This document shows, one piece after another, positions 57,534 to 64,000 of a DNA stretch of 64,000 nt; position 1 is the stretch's first letter; the number at the start of each line of letters is the position of its first letter. The notes under the pieces were generated by a model. That model ran no database searches. It was not told where the DNA came from and was given only the letters and a program-made list of their open reading frames with translations. The stretch covers positions 496,001 through 560,000 of the forward strand of contig NC_013939.1 in the NCBI RefSeq assembly GCF_000010985.1, given 5' to 3'. The translations under genes and the position numbers were made by a program. Source of the DNA: Deferribacter desulfuricans SSM1 (lineage in GTDB: Bacteria; Chrysiogenota; Deferribacteres; Deferribacterales; Deferribacteraceae).

Positions 57534-57953
57534 ATGAAAAATCCTATTAAAACATATTTAAAAAATGAGATTGAAGGTGCTACAAAAGGGAAGCTGGTTT
57601 TACTTTTGTATGATGGTACTATAAAGTATATGAAGTTGGCTTGCAAGTATATCGATGAAAAAAATATTCCTGAAGCTCATATGAATATTGTAAAAGCAGA
57701 GAATATTATTTATGAGCTGATGTCTACTCTCAATATGGAAGAGGGTGGTGAAATAGCTGAAAATTTATTAAAACTTTATGATTTTATGGTTTATCAACTG
57801 ATTATGGCAAATAAAGATAAGGATAAAAGTAAGATTGAGTCAGTTATAAAGTTGATGATGGTTTTGAGAGAAGGGTGGAAACAGATTGTAGAAAAAGAAG
57901 AAAAAGCTGATACTAGTGAGGTTGTTAAGAAAAAAATAAATATATCGGGTTAA
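57534..57953 (+). CDS. fliS: flagellin export chaperone FliS
   Basis: The 139-residue helical protein has the FliS pattern YLKNEIEGATKGKLVLLLYDGTIKYMKLACKYIDE and AHMNIVKAENIIYELMSTLNMEEGGEIAENLLKLYDFMVYQL. It binds the C-terminus of flagellin and stops it polymerising in the cytosol. It starts ten bases after fliD with a GGGGGTG site. Confidence 0.96.
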   Translation: MKNPIKTYLKNEIEGATKGKLVLLLYDGTIKYMKLACKYIDEKNIPEAHMNIVKAENIIYELMSTLNMEEGGEIAENLLKLYDFMVYQLIMANKDKDKSKIESVIKLMMVLREGWKQIVEKEEKADTSEVVKKKINISG

Positions 57954-57955
57954 CT

Positions 57956-58264
57956 ATGACCATTAATTTTGATGGTAACATAATTAATTTTAAACAGAAG
58001 ATTCAAGAGTTAGGGCGAAAAAGGGGTTCTCCGGTTAATGAAAAGAGGGCTGAATCTACGACTACAAAAACTCAGATTGTGGATATTGTTAAAATAAAGA
58101 ATGAAAACTGGTTGGCAGCTAATATTGATGTGAAGAGTGAGGAAGAAGCAAAAAGGGTAGTGGAAGATTTGCAGAATCTATTTGAAAAAGACAGTAAAAA
58201 AGCTTTACTTGCCCATGATAATGCAAATGCTGACAAGGTATTAAAGTTTTACCCTTTTGAATAA
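57956..58264 (+). CDS. flagellar-operon protein of unknown function
   Basis: The 102 residues have a basic N-terminus, a central VDIVKIKNENWLAANIDVKSEEEAKRVVEDLQNLFE segment and a C-terminal ALLAHDNANADKVLKFYPFE. Short proteins ending in a similar Ala-His/Gln-x-Asn-x5-Val-Leu pattern are found beside flagellar genes, but I cannot assign one. It follows fliS by two bases and so shares the sigma-28 operon. A flagellin-associated or regulatory role is guesswork. Confidence 0.65.
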   Translation: MTINFDGNIINFKQKIQELGRKRGSPVNEKRAESTTTKTQIVDIVKIKNENWLAANIDVKSEEEAKRVVEDLQNLFEKDSKKALLAHDNANADKVLKFYPFE

Positions 58265-58323
58265 AAATTATTTAATACCCTATTTTTCCTTGATAATTAC
58301 AAAAAAATCTATACAGTATTTTT

Positions 58324-58626
58324 ATGCCAAAAAATAGCTTTTTAATAGTTGCAGAAAATCTTTTAAAATTTTTAGATGAACTTTTAGTTATGGAAATGAA
58401 CGAAGATTTTTATTTAAAGATAGAGATGTATCAAAACTTTTTAAATCAGCTTTTACAAATTGTAAATAAGTTTGATAGTATGGATGAAGAATCTAAATCT
58501 ATTCTAATGGAAATTAATGATAAAAATAACGCTTTATTGGAAAGATTGAAAAAAGCTCAAGCAGAAATAAAATCTGGGATTCAGAAAACTAATAAAAAAG
58601 AGAAATTAAAGAAATATTATAGTTAA
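58324..58626 (+). CDS. FliT/FlgN-like flagellar chaperone candidate
   Basis: The 100 residues are all helical, with heptad-like leucines (ENLLKFLDELLVMEMNEDFYLKIEMYQNFLNQLLQIV, ILMEINDKNNALLERLKKAQ). Size, fold and location downstream of fliD-fliS fit FliT, the FliD chaperone, but FliT proteins share little sequence and FlgN is equally possible. Start ATG 58324; no strong ribosome site. Confidence 0.5.
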   Translation: MPKNSFLIVAENLLKFLDELLVMEMNEDFYLKIEMYQNFLNQLLQIVNKFDSMDEESKSILMEINDKNNALLERLKKAQAEIKSGIQKTNKKEKLKKYYS

Positions 58627-58636
58627 AGGGTTGATA

Positions 58637-59311
58637 ATGAAAAATGGTAATAATTTGAAAAGTAAACAGTATCTAATAGATGAAATAAAAGCTGGTGATA
58701 CTTGGCGAATATTTAAGATATTATCAGAATTTGTGGAGGGGTTTGAGCATTTGTCAGGTGTTGAGCCTGCAGTAAGTATATTTGGCTCTGCAAGAGTAAA
58801 AGAGGGGCATAGAGATTATCGTAAAGCCAGGGAGCTTGGCAACTTGTTGGCAGATGAAGGTATTACAGTTATTACTGGTGGTGGACCAGGGATTATGGAA
58901 GCTGCAAATAGAGGTGCGGCTGAGGCTGGTGGAAGGTCAATCGGGATAAATATTGAACTCCCTTTTGAGCAGAAGCCAAACCCCTATGCAAATAAAGTAA
59001 TTACTTTCAACTATTTCTTTGTTAGAAAGGTTATGTTGGTAAAATATGCGAGTGCTTTTGTTATTTTTCCTGGTGGCTTTGGCACTATGGATGAGTTTTT
59101 TGAAGCTTTGACGCTGATTCAAACAAGAAAAATATTACCTTTCCCTTTAATCCTGGTGGATAGCGAATATTGGGGCGGTTTAATAAGCTGGATTAAAAAT
59201 ACCATGTTGACCGAGGGGTTCATATCACCTGAGGATTTAAATTTAATTCAGATTAAAGATGATGTTAGAGATATTGTTGGTGTTATAAAATCGTTTTTGT
59301 CTATGTATTGA
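58637..59311 (+). CDS. LOG-family nucleotide 5'-monophosphate nucleosidase
   Basis: The 224 residues have SIFGSARVKEGH, the signature ITGGGPGIMEAANRGAAEAGGRSIGINIELP (with GGGPGIMEA) and FPGGFGTMDEFFEAL, i.e. the PGGxGTxxE motif. LOG/YgdH proteins hydrolyse nucleoside monophosphates; plant homologues release cytokinins. The start at ATG 58637 follows AAAGGG. It lies 10 bases after the FliT-like gene, so it may ride on the flagellar operon without a flagellar role. Confidence 0.9.
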   Translation: MKNGNNLKSKQYLIDEIKAGDTWRIFKILSEFVEGFEHLSGVEPAVSIFGSARVKEGHRDYRKARELGNLLADEGITVITGGGPGIMEAANRGAAEAGGRSIGINIELPFEQKPNPYANKVITFNYFFVRKVMLVKYASAFVIFPGGFGTMDEFFEALTLIQTRKILPFPLILVDSEYWGGLISWIKNTMLTEGFISPEDLNLIQIKDDVRDIVGVIKSFLSMY

Positions 59312-59327
59312 TAAATAATTAAAAATT

Positions 59328-61544
59328 TTAATTTGATTTTTTATGGTTAATTGGGATTGTAATTTTAAATTTTGTGTATTTGCCTGGTTCTGAATCAACT
59401 TCAATTTTACCGTTTAATTCATCCACAAAAATTTTAACCGCATATAACCCTATCCCTGTTCCTTTCTCTTTTTTTGTGGTGAAAAATGGTTCGAAAATTT
59501 TGTCTTTAATCTCTTTTGGGATACCTTGTCCATTGTCTATTACTTCGATAATCAAGTTGTTGTTCTCAACAGATTTTTTCAAAACAACTTTTCCATCATT
59601 GCCCATTACAGCATCTTTGGCATTTAAAAGAAGATTTAATAATGTTTGGGTTAGTTTGTTATCATTTATTTCTAGAGTTACACCTTCTCCTTCTAAAATC
59701 ATTTCAAATTTTATTTCACTACCAAGTAATTGTCTAAAAAACTCTTCTTTAGATCTTAAAAAATTATCTATAAAAACGACTTTTGTTTCATTCCCAATAT
59801 TTGAAAGGTTTAATAAAGATTTTAGATAATTAGAAGATTCTTCAGTGATATTTAGGATTTTATCAAGAATATTTTTGTTTTTTTCATTTAATGAACTATC
59901 TAACTTAAGTAATGTAGTATAATTTACAATTACACTCAAAATATTATTTATATCGTGAACAACACTTGTTACAATGTTTGAAATGATTTCATCCCTTTGT
60001 ATTTCTTGTATGATTTTTTGTTGTTTGATTTTTTCTGTATTGTCAATCAAGATTATCAGATAATATACTTTTTCTGCAGTTATTATTTTTTTAATATATA
60101 AATCGAAAATATAACCTTCTGCAACATCTCTTATATCATAAAATATAAACTCTTCTTCATTCATTTTTTTAAATTTGTTCAAATAATCAAGAATATTTTC
60201 ATTTAAATTGCTTAAATAAATATTGGAATCGTTGATTTTAAAAATAATTTTTGATTTTTTGTTTATAAAAACCAGCTCGTTATCTATTAAGATTATTCCA
60301 TTTGGTGAATTTTCGATTATTGCATAAAAGAGGTTTTCGTATAAAATTCTTGAGTTGATTGTATCAAGTAATTCTGTCAAATCTTGTCCAAAAAATACAC
60401 ATTGCGAATTACTACTATTTAACGGATAAATATCAAGTAGTAAGGTTTTTGTTTTATTGCTTTTAATAGTTGTTATAAAATTTTCAATTTTTGTTTTTTC
60501 GATCATACATTTTTCTCTAATTTTTTCATATTCATCAAAAATTTCTTTTAAGTGTTTTGGTTTTTCAATCCCTGTAATTAACTCGGCCCCTTTATTCCAG
60601 AAAATAATGTTTCCATTTTTATTTATTGTAAAAACTACAAATGAAGGGATGTTGATAACTGCGCTCAGAAAAGAGTTATAGTCTCTTAATCTTCTGTTCG
60701 ACCTTAGTGATAAAAGAAATATTATTGTTAAAAATATTAATGAAACCGTAATAACTGTAAAAATAATTATGTAGGTTAAATAATCCTGGAGAGTAATCGG
60801 TTTGGTAATATAAAACCATTTGTTGACTAATTCGTTTAATTTGTTTGACTTTTTCAATTCCACTATATGTTGATTTAACATTTTTTGTAGTGCTGAATTT
60901 TTTTTAGGCAAAAGATATGCAATATCTGATTCTGCTAAAAAGAGTGGTCTCTTTTTGATTGATAATATCTTATATTTTCCTCTAAATTTTGTGTAAATGA
61001 GATTAAGAGAATTGTAATAGTCGTTTATAAGCCAATCTATATAGCCGTATTCCAATGCTTTGAAAGAATCAAGAGTACTATCAAAGATGTTTACATTTAG
61101 ATCATTATATTTATCCATTTGTTCTACAATGTATTTATGGCCTGTTGCTTTTCTTTTTACACCTACTCTAAGTTTAAATAAGTCTTCAAATGAATAATTT
61201 TTATTGTAAGGAATAACAGCTACTAAACCTGAATGTAAATATGGGATAGTAAACAGCCCAAATTTTTTTCTCTCTTCTGTAACATAAATTGAACCCACTG
61301 CAATATCACATTTTTCATGCTTTACTGCGTCTAATAATCCAGGAAAAGTAGTTTGGATAAAATCGCAATCTAATTTATATTTAGTGCAAAATGAGCTGAT
61401 AATATCATAATCAAAACCTCTTAACTCACCATACATATCTCTATAAATAAAAGGCTCATATTCCGCATAATATATTTTAATTTCATTACTGTGAGCCATT
61501 ATTGTTGAAAGGAAAAATACAAATATAAAAACAAATTTCTTCAT
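59328..61544 (-). CDS. sensor histidine kinase with periplasmic solute-binding domain
   Basis: The 738 residues have a signal peptide (about 1-20), an SBP_bac_3-type ligand domain (about 20-250; IYYAEYEPFIYRD, GFDYDIISSFC, DIAVGSIYVTEERKKFGLF) and a membrane helix (about 262-290). Two PAS-like regions follow, then HisKA (VVHDINNILSVIVNYT, phospho-His) and HATPase_c (LLNLLLNAKDAVMG, DNGQGIPKEI, GTGIGLYAVK). It probably senses an amino-acid-like solute. No response regulator gene is adjacent. ATG 61544 lies six bases after a TATAAT, with no ribosome site. Confidence 0.9.
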   Translation of the reverse strand: MKKFVFIFVFFLSTIMAHSNEIKIYYAEYEPFIYRDMYGELRGFDYDIISSFCTKYKLDCDFIQTTFPGLLDAVKHEKCDIAVGSIYVTEERKKFGLFTIPYLHSGLVAVIPYNKNYSFEDLFKLRVGVKRKATGHKYIVEQMDKYNDLNVNIFDSTLDSFKALEYGYIDWLINDYYNSLNLIYTKFRGKYKILSIKKRPLFLAESDIAYLLPKKNSALQKMLNQHIVELKKSNKLNELVNKWFYITKPITLQDYLTYIIIFTVITVSLIFLTIIFLLSLRSNRRLRDYNSFLSAVINIPSFVVFTINKNGNIIFWNKGAELITGIEKPKHLKEIFDEYEKIREKCMIEKTKIENFITTIKSNKTKTLLLDIYPLNSSNSQCVFFGQDLTELLDTINSRILYENLFYAIIENSPNGIILIDNELVFINKKSKIIFKINDSNIYLSNLNENILDYLNKFKKMNEEEFIFYDIRDVAEGYIFDLYIKKIITAEKVYYLIILIDNTEKIKQQKIIQEIQRDEIISNIVTSVVHDINNILSVIVNYTTLLKLDSSLNEKNKNILDKILNITEESSNYLKSLLNLSNIGNETKVVFIDNFLRSKEEFFRQLLGSEIKFEMILEGEGVTLEINDNKLTQTLLNLLLNAKDAVMGNDGKVVLKKSVENNNLIIEVIDNGQGIPKEIKDKIFEPFFTTKKEKGTGIGLYAVKIFVDELNGKIEVDSEPGKYTKFKITIPINHKKSN

Positions 61545-61550
61545 ATCATC

Positions 61551-61556
61551 ATTATA
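61551..61556 (-). promoter_or_regulatory. -10 element of the kinase gene (leaderless type)
   Basis: TATAAT on the minus strand, six bases before the ATG at 61544. The -35 region is poor. Confidence 0.45.
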
Positions 61557-61694
61557 ACATACAATTGGAAAAATAAAAACAAATTTCAATAAAAATTATC
61601 TTGTTATAACTTATTGTAGTTAAAAGCTAATTTCATTGTGAGATTTTTGTCTTAATTATTCAAAATTATTTTAAAGTTTTTTAAGTAAATTCCC

Positions 61695-61760
61695 TTGACA
61701 CCTATGGCATGTATCATGTATTATTTGTTATGAAATGGAATAAAATGGAATAAAATGTTA
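61695..61760 (+). promoter_or_regulatory. dcw promoter and MraZ operator repeats
   Basis: TTGACA (61695-61700), 18 bases, TATTAT (61719-61724). TGGAA at 61736-61740 and 61746-61750 repeat with a ten-base period, as part of AATGGAATAA AATGGAATAA. This matches the spacing of MraZ-binding boxes (TGGGN repeats at ten bases), although with A for G. Likely autorepression site. Confidence 0.65.
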
Positions 61761-62224
61761 TGAAAATCACGAGTAGTTTTAAAGGGAAATCAGTTCATAC
61801 TATAAATGAGTCTGGTAGAATCAGTATCCCTGCGAAATTTAGAGATGTATTGAAAACAAAGTATAATGAAGATTCACTTGTTTTAGTTAATCTTGGGAAA
61901 TATTTAGCAGCCTATCCAGTAAAAGAGTGGGAAAAAGTTGAATCCAAATTTGAAGAAAATCCTCCAAAAAACAAACAGGCTGCAAAATTGATGAGAAAAC
62001 TATTTTCCACAGCAGAAGATTGTAGTTTAGATAGATTGGGTAGGATACTTATTCCTCCCCATTTAAGAAATGGTGTTGGTCTAAATGGCGAATGCGTGAT
62101 TGTCGGTATGATGAATAAAATTGAAATATGGCCTAAAGATGTTTGGGAGTCTGAAGTTGAAGATACGGATATGAGTACTCTCATGGAAGAGATTAACGAT
62201 ATCTACCCAGAAATAACTTTGTAA
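61760..62224 (+). CDS. mraZ: transcriptional regulator MraZ
   Basis: First gene of the division and cell wall cluster; DNA-binding ring-shaped regulator. The 154 residues have two AbrB-like halves, each with a DxxGRxxIP-type motif: NESGRISIPAKFRDVLK (about 17-33) and CSLDRLGRILIPPHLR (about 88-103). Direct TGGAA repeats just upstream fit autoregulation. The ribosome site is weak. Confidence 0.96.
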   Translation: MKITSSFKGKSVHTINESGRISIPAKFRDVLKTKYNEDSLVLVNLGKYLAAYPVKEWEKVESKFEENPPKNKQAAKLMRKLFSTAEDCSLDRLGRILIPPHLRNGVGLNGECVIVGMMNKIEIWPKDVWESEVEDTDMSTLMEEINDIYPEITL

Positions 62225-62225
62225 A

Positions 62226-63146
62226 ATGCATAAGCCAGTTTTGTATAACGAGCTGATATCTTTTTTTAAGGGATTAAAAAATGGAGTGATAGTGGATTGT
62301 ACTGGTGGTGGAGGAGGACATGCAGAAGGTATTTTAAAAGAGATTAAACCTGAGAGGTTGATTATTTTGGATAGAGATGAGGATGCTATCAAAAGATTAA
62401 ATGAGAAATTTAAAGGTATGGAGAATGTTGAGATTTATAAAAGTAATTTTTCTGAGATAGATAGTGTTTTGCAAAGTTTAAAAATAGAGAAAGTAAATGG
62501 CTTGTATGCAGATTTTGGAGTTTCAAACTTTCATCTTTTGGACTCGAAAAGAGGGTTTTCTTTTAGAAGGAATGGTCCCTTGGACATGAGGATGGATAAA
62601 AGTTTATATCTTACAGCAGAAAAAGTTGTAAATGAATATTCTGCTGAGACTTTAAAGAATATTTTTAGAAAATTTGGGGAAGAGCGGTTTGCATCAAAGA
62701 TTGCAGATGCTATTGTCAAAACAAGGAAAAGTAAAAGGATTACAACAACACTTGAACTTGCAGAAATAGTTAAAAACGCTATTCCAGAGAGATTTCATAA
62801 ACCGGGTGTTCATCCTGCAACAAAAGTTTTTATGGCGTTGAGAATATTTATAAATAATGAACTGGAAAGTATCGAATCTTTGTTAAAAAAACTCCCTACA
62901 ATTGTTGATAAAGGGGGAATTGTTGCTTTTATATCCTTTCATTCCCTTGAAGATCGTCTTGTAAAAGAGTATCTACAATATTATGAAAAGAGTTGTATTT
63001 GCCCACCTGACTATCCTGTGTGTAATTGTGATAAAGAGAAACAGTTTAAGATTTTAACAAAAAAACCAATTACCCCAACAGAAAAAGAGATAACTGAAAA
63101 CCCTTTGAGCAGAAGTGCAAAAATGAGGGTAGGGGTAAGGGTATGA
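62226..63146 (+). CDS. rsmH: 16S rRNA (cytosine1402-N4)-methyltransferase RsmH
   Basis: The 306 residues have the SAM site VDCTGGGGGHAEGIL (about 19-33), ADFGVSNFHLLDSKRGFSF, GPLDMRMDK, HPATKVFMALRIFINNELE and SFHSLEDRLVKEY, all RsmH hallmarks. A Cys-rich stretch near the end (CICPPDYPVCNC) is common in the family. Starts one base after the mraZ stop codon; its stop overlaps the next start. Confidence 0.97.
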   Translation: MHKPVLYNELISFFKGLKNGVIVDCTGGGGGHAEGILKEIKPERLIILDRDEDAIKRLNEKFKGMENVEIYKSNFSEIDSVLQSLKIEKVNGLYADFGVSNFHLLDSKRGFSFRRNGPLDMRMDKSLYLTAEKVVNEYSAETLKNIFRKFGEERFASKIADAIVKTRKSKRITTTLELAEIVKNAIPERFHKPGVHPATKVFMALRIFINNELESIESLLKKLPTIVDKGGIVAFISFHSLEDRLVKEYLQYYEKSCICPPDYPVCNCDKEKQFKILTKKPITPTEKEITENPLSRSAKMRVGVRV

Positions 63147-63439
63147 GTAAGATTATTGCCTTAACACTTAAAAGTGTTGAAACTATTATCCTAAAAAAGA
63201 TTTTATTGGTTGTATTGATTATTGCTATTGTTTTTTCCATTGTTGTTGTGAAAGTAAAAAGTTTAGAGCTGGGTTATGAGATAGAAGATTTAAAAAAGGT
63301 TACATTTTCTAAGCAGATAGAATTGGAGAAGTTTGAGAAAAAATTAGCATATTTGAAAAGCACAGAAAGATTGCTTGAAAAATCTAAGCAATTTGGTCTT
63401 GCTATACCTGATCCTAAAAGGGTTTATTATGTTAAGTGA
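63143..63439 (+). CDS. ftsL: FtsL-like cell-division protein
   Basis: The 98 residues have a short basic cytosolic end, one membrane helix (about 20-40) and a periplasmic leucine-zipper-like coiled coil (LELGYEIEDLKKVTFSKQIELEKFEKKLAYL), ending GLAIPDPKRVYYV. Size, topology and position between rsmH and ftsI identify FtsL, which is hardly conserved in sequence. Overlaps both neighbours. Confidence 0.85.
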   Translation: MSKIIALTLKSVETIILKKILLVVLIIAIVFSIVVVKVKSLELGYEIEDLKKVTFSKQIELEKFEKKLAYLKSTERLLEKSKQFGLAIPDPKRVYYVK

Positions 63440-64000
63440 AAGAGGTAAAATAGGATTTGTAACATTTATTGTTTTAGTCATGTTTACCGTAGTAATAGGC
63501 AGGTTGGCCTATCTTCAACTTTATAAGCATGAATACTATGCAAAACTATCTAAAAAACAGTCAATAGAGGAAGTTAGAATAAGATCAGATAGAGCAAAAA
63601 TTTTTGATAGAAATGGTGTTGTGATTGCCAAAGATATTAAAAAGGCTTCTGTGTTTATTTATGGCTTAAATAAAAGTGAAGAAAAATATTTGAAAAGAAA
63701 GTTGAGAAGATTTGGTATTTACAAAAAGGATATTGCTCCTGGATTTCACTGGCTCAAAAGGAACGTAGATGTAGAAGAGGCCGAAAAGTTAAAGAGATTG
63801 TCTGATAGCATCGATTATTTTGTAAATAGTAAGCGATTTTACCCCTATTTAAATACTTTTTCGCAAATTTTAGGTTTCACAGGTGTAGATAATCAAGGGT
63901 TGTATGGTGTTGAAGGTGTATATGAAAGAAAATTGACTGGAGAAGAAATTTTGTATTCAGTTTTGAAAGATAGCAGAGGGCAATTGATTACCCATCAAGA
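63429..64000 (+). CDS. ftsI: division transpeptidase FtsI/PBP3 (partial, runs off window)
   Basis: About 190 codons are present. A short cytosolic start (LSERGKIGF), a membrane helix (about 9-27, ending GRLAYLQLYKHEYY) and the class B PBP N-terminal region follow, with SDRAKIFDRNGVVIAKDIK and, later, YPYLNTFSQILGFTGVDNQGLYGVEGVYE, typical of FtsI pedestal domains. The transpeptidase active site lies beyond the window. ATG 63429 lies inside the end of ftsL. Confidence 0.93.
   Translation, partial: MLSERGKIGFVTFIVLVMFTVVIGRLAYLQLYKHEYYAKLSKKQSIEEVRIRSDRAKIFDRNGVVIAKDIKKASVFIYGLNKSEEKYLKRKLRRFGIYKKDIAPGFHWLKRNVDVEEAEKLKRLSDSIDYFVNSKRFYPYLNTFSQILGFTGVDNQGLYGVEGVYERKLTGEEILYSVLKDSRGQLITHQ

Noticed and set aside
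59374-59829. A 151-codon plus-strand frame
   Set aside because: Antisense to the HisKA/HATPase part of the kinase, whose catalytic motifs are unmistakable.

Overview
The window looks like an AT-rich (my estimate: roughly one third G+C) chromosome segment of a flagellated, diderm, anaerobic bacterium. LptD implies an LPS outer membrane. A pyruvate:ferredoxin oxidoreductase, a rubredoxin/flavodiiron pair and a monohaem c-type cytochrome suggest an anaerobe with oxygen detoxification and respiration. Gene content and codon style resemble Deferribacterota (Deferribacter/Calditerrivibrio-like). That placement is an inference, not a database result.

Layout. (1) 25-6980: flagellar basal-body/export operon flgB-flgC-fliE-fliF-fliG-fliH-fliI-fliJ-MotE-like, behind a sigma-54-type promoter. 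(2) 6977-11626: a probable tRNA wobble-uridine modification pair (TrmR-like, TrhP-like), ligA and a PEP synthase/PPDK regulatory protein. (3) 11690-17762: a cobalamin riboswitch followed by btuB-btuF-btuR-btuC-btuD-tonB, a self-contained corrinoid uptake operon. (4) 17763-18730: two small ORFans and copies of a dispersed palindromic repeat. (5) 18731-31804: a type I-B CRISPR-Cas locus, read on the minus strand. Two arrays (30 and 22 repeats) with homologous leaders bracket cas4-cas1-cas2-cas6-cas8b-cas7-[broken MNT nucleotidyltransferase]-cas5-[antitoxin-toxin]-cas3. (6) 31871-38150: RluA-type pseudouridine synthase with lrgAB, radC, a secreted DUF4139-like protein, an NDUFA9-like SDR, and pyrF-pyrE. 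(7) 38194-47405: nifJ, acyl-CoA ligase, Trk/Ktr potassium uptake, flavodiiron protein and rubredoxin. (8) 47454-54529: accD-folC-lptD-SDR-secreted protein-nrnA, minus strand. (9) 54621-59311: cytochrome c, then a sigma-28-promoted fliD-fliS-(flagellar small genes)-LOG operon. (10) 59328-61544: a hybrid periplasmic-binding/PAS histidine kinase. (11) 61695-64000: start of the dcw cluster, mraZ-rsmH-ftsL-ftsI (cut by the window end).

Most notable: a protein toxin-antitoxin pair with its own palindromic operator between cas5 and cas3; a frameshifted MNT antitoxin-like gene, apparently with a relic of its HEPN partner, between cas7 and cas5; duplicated CRISPR leaders with near-ideal sigma-70 promoters; a patch of foreign-type repeats inside array 1; several transcription-unit heads where a -10 hexamer sits exactly six bases before the ATG (probable leaderless mRNAs, including cas4 and cas6); and a folC with no ATG/GTG/TTG start.
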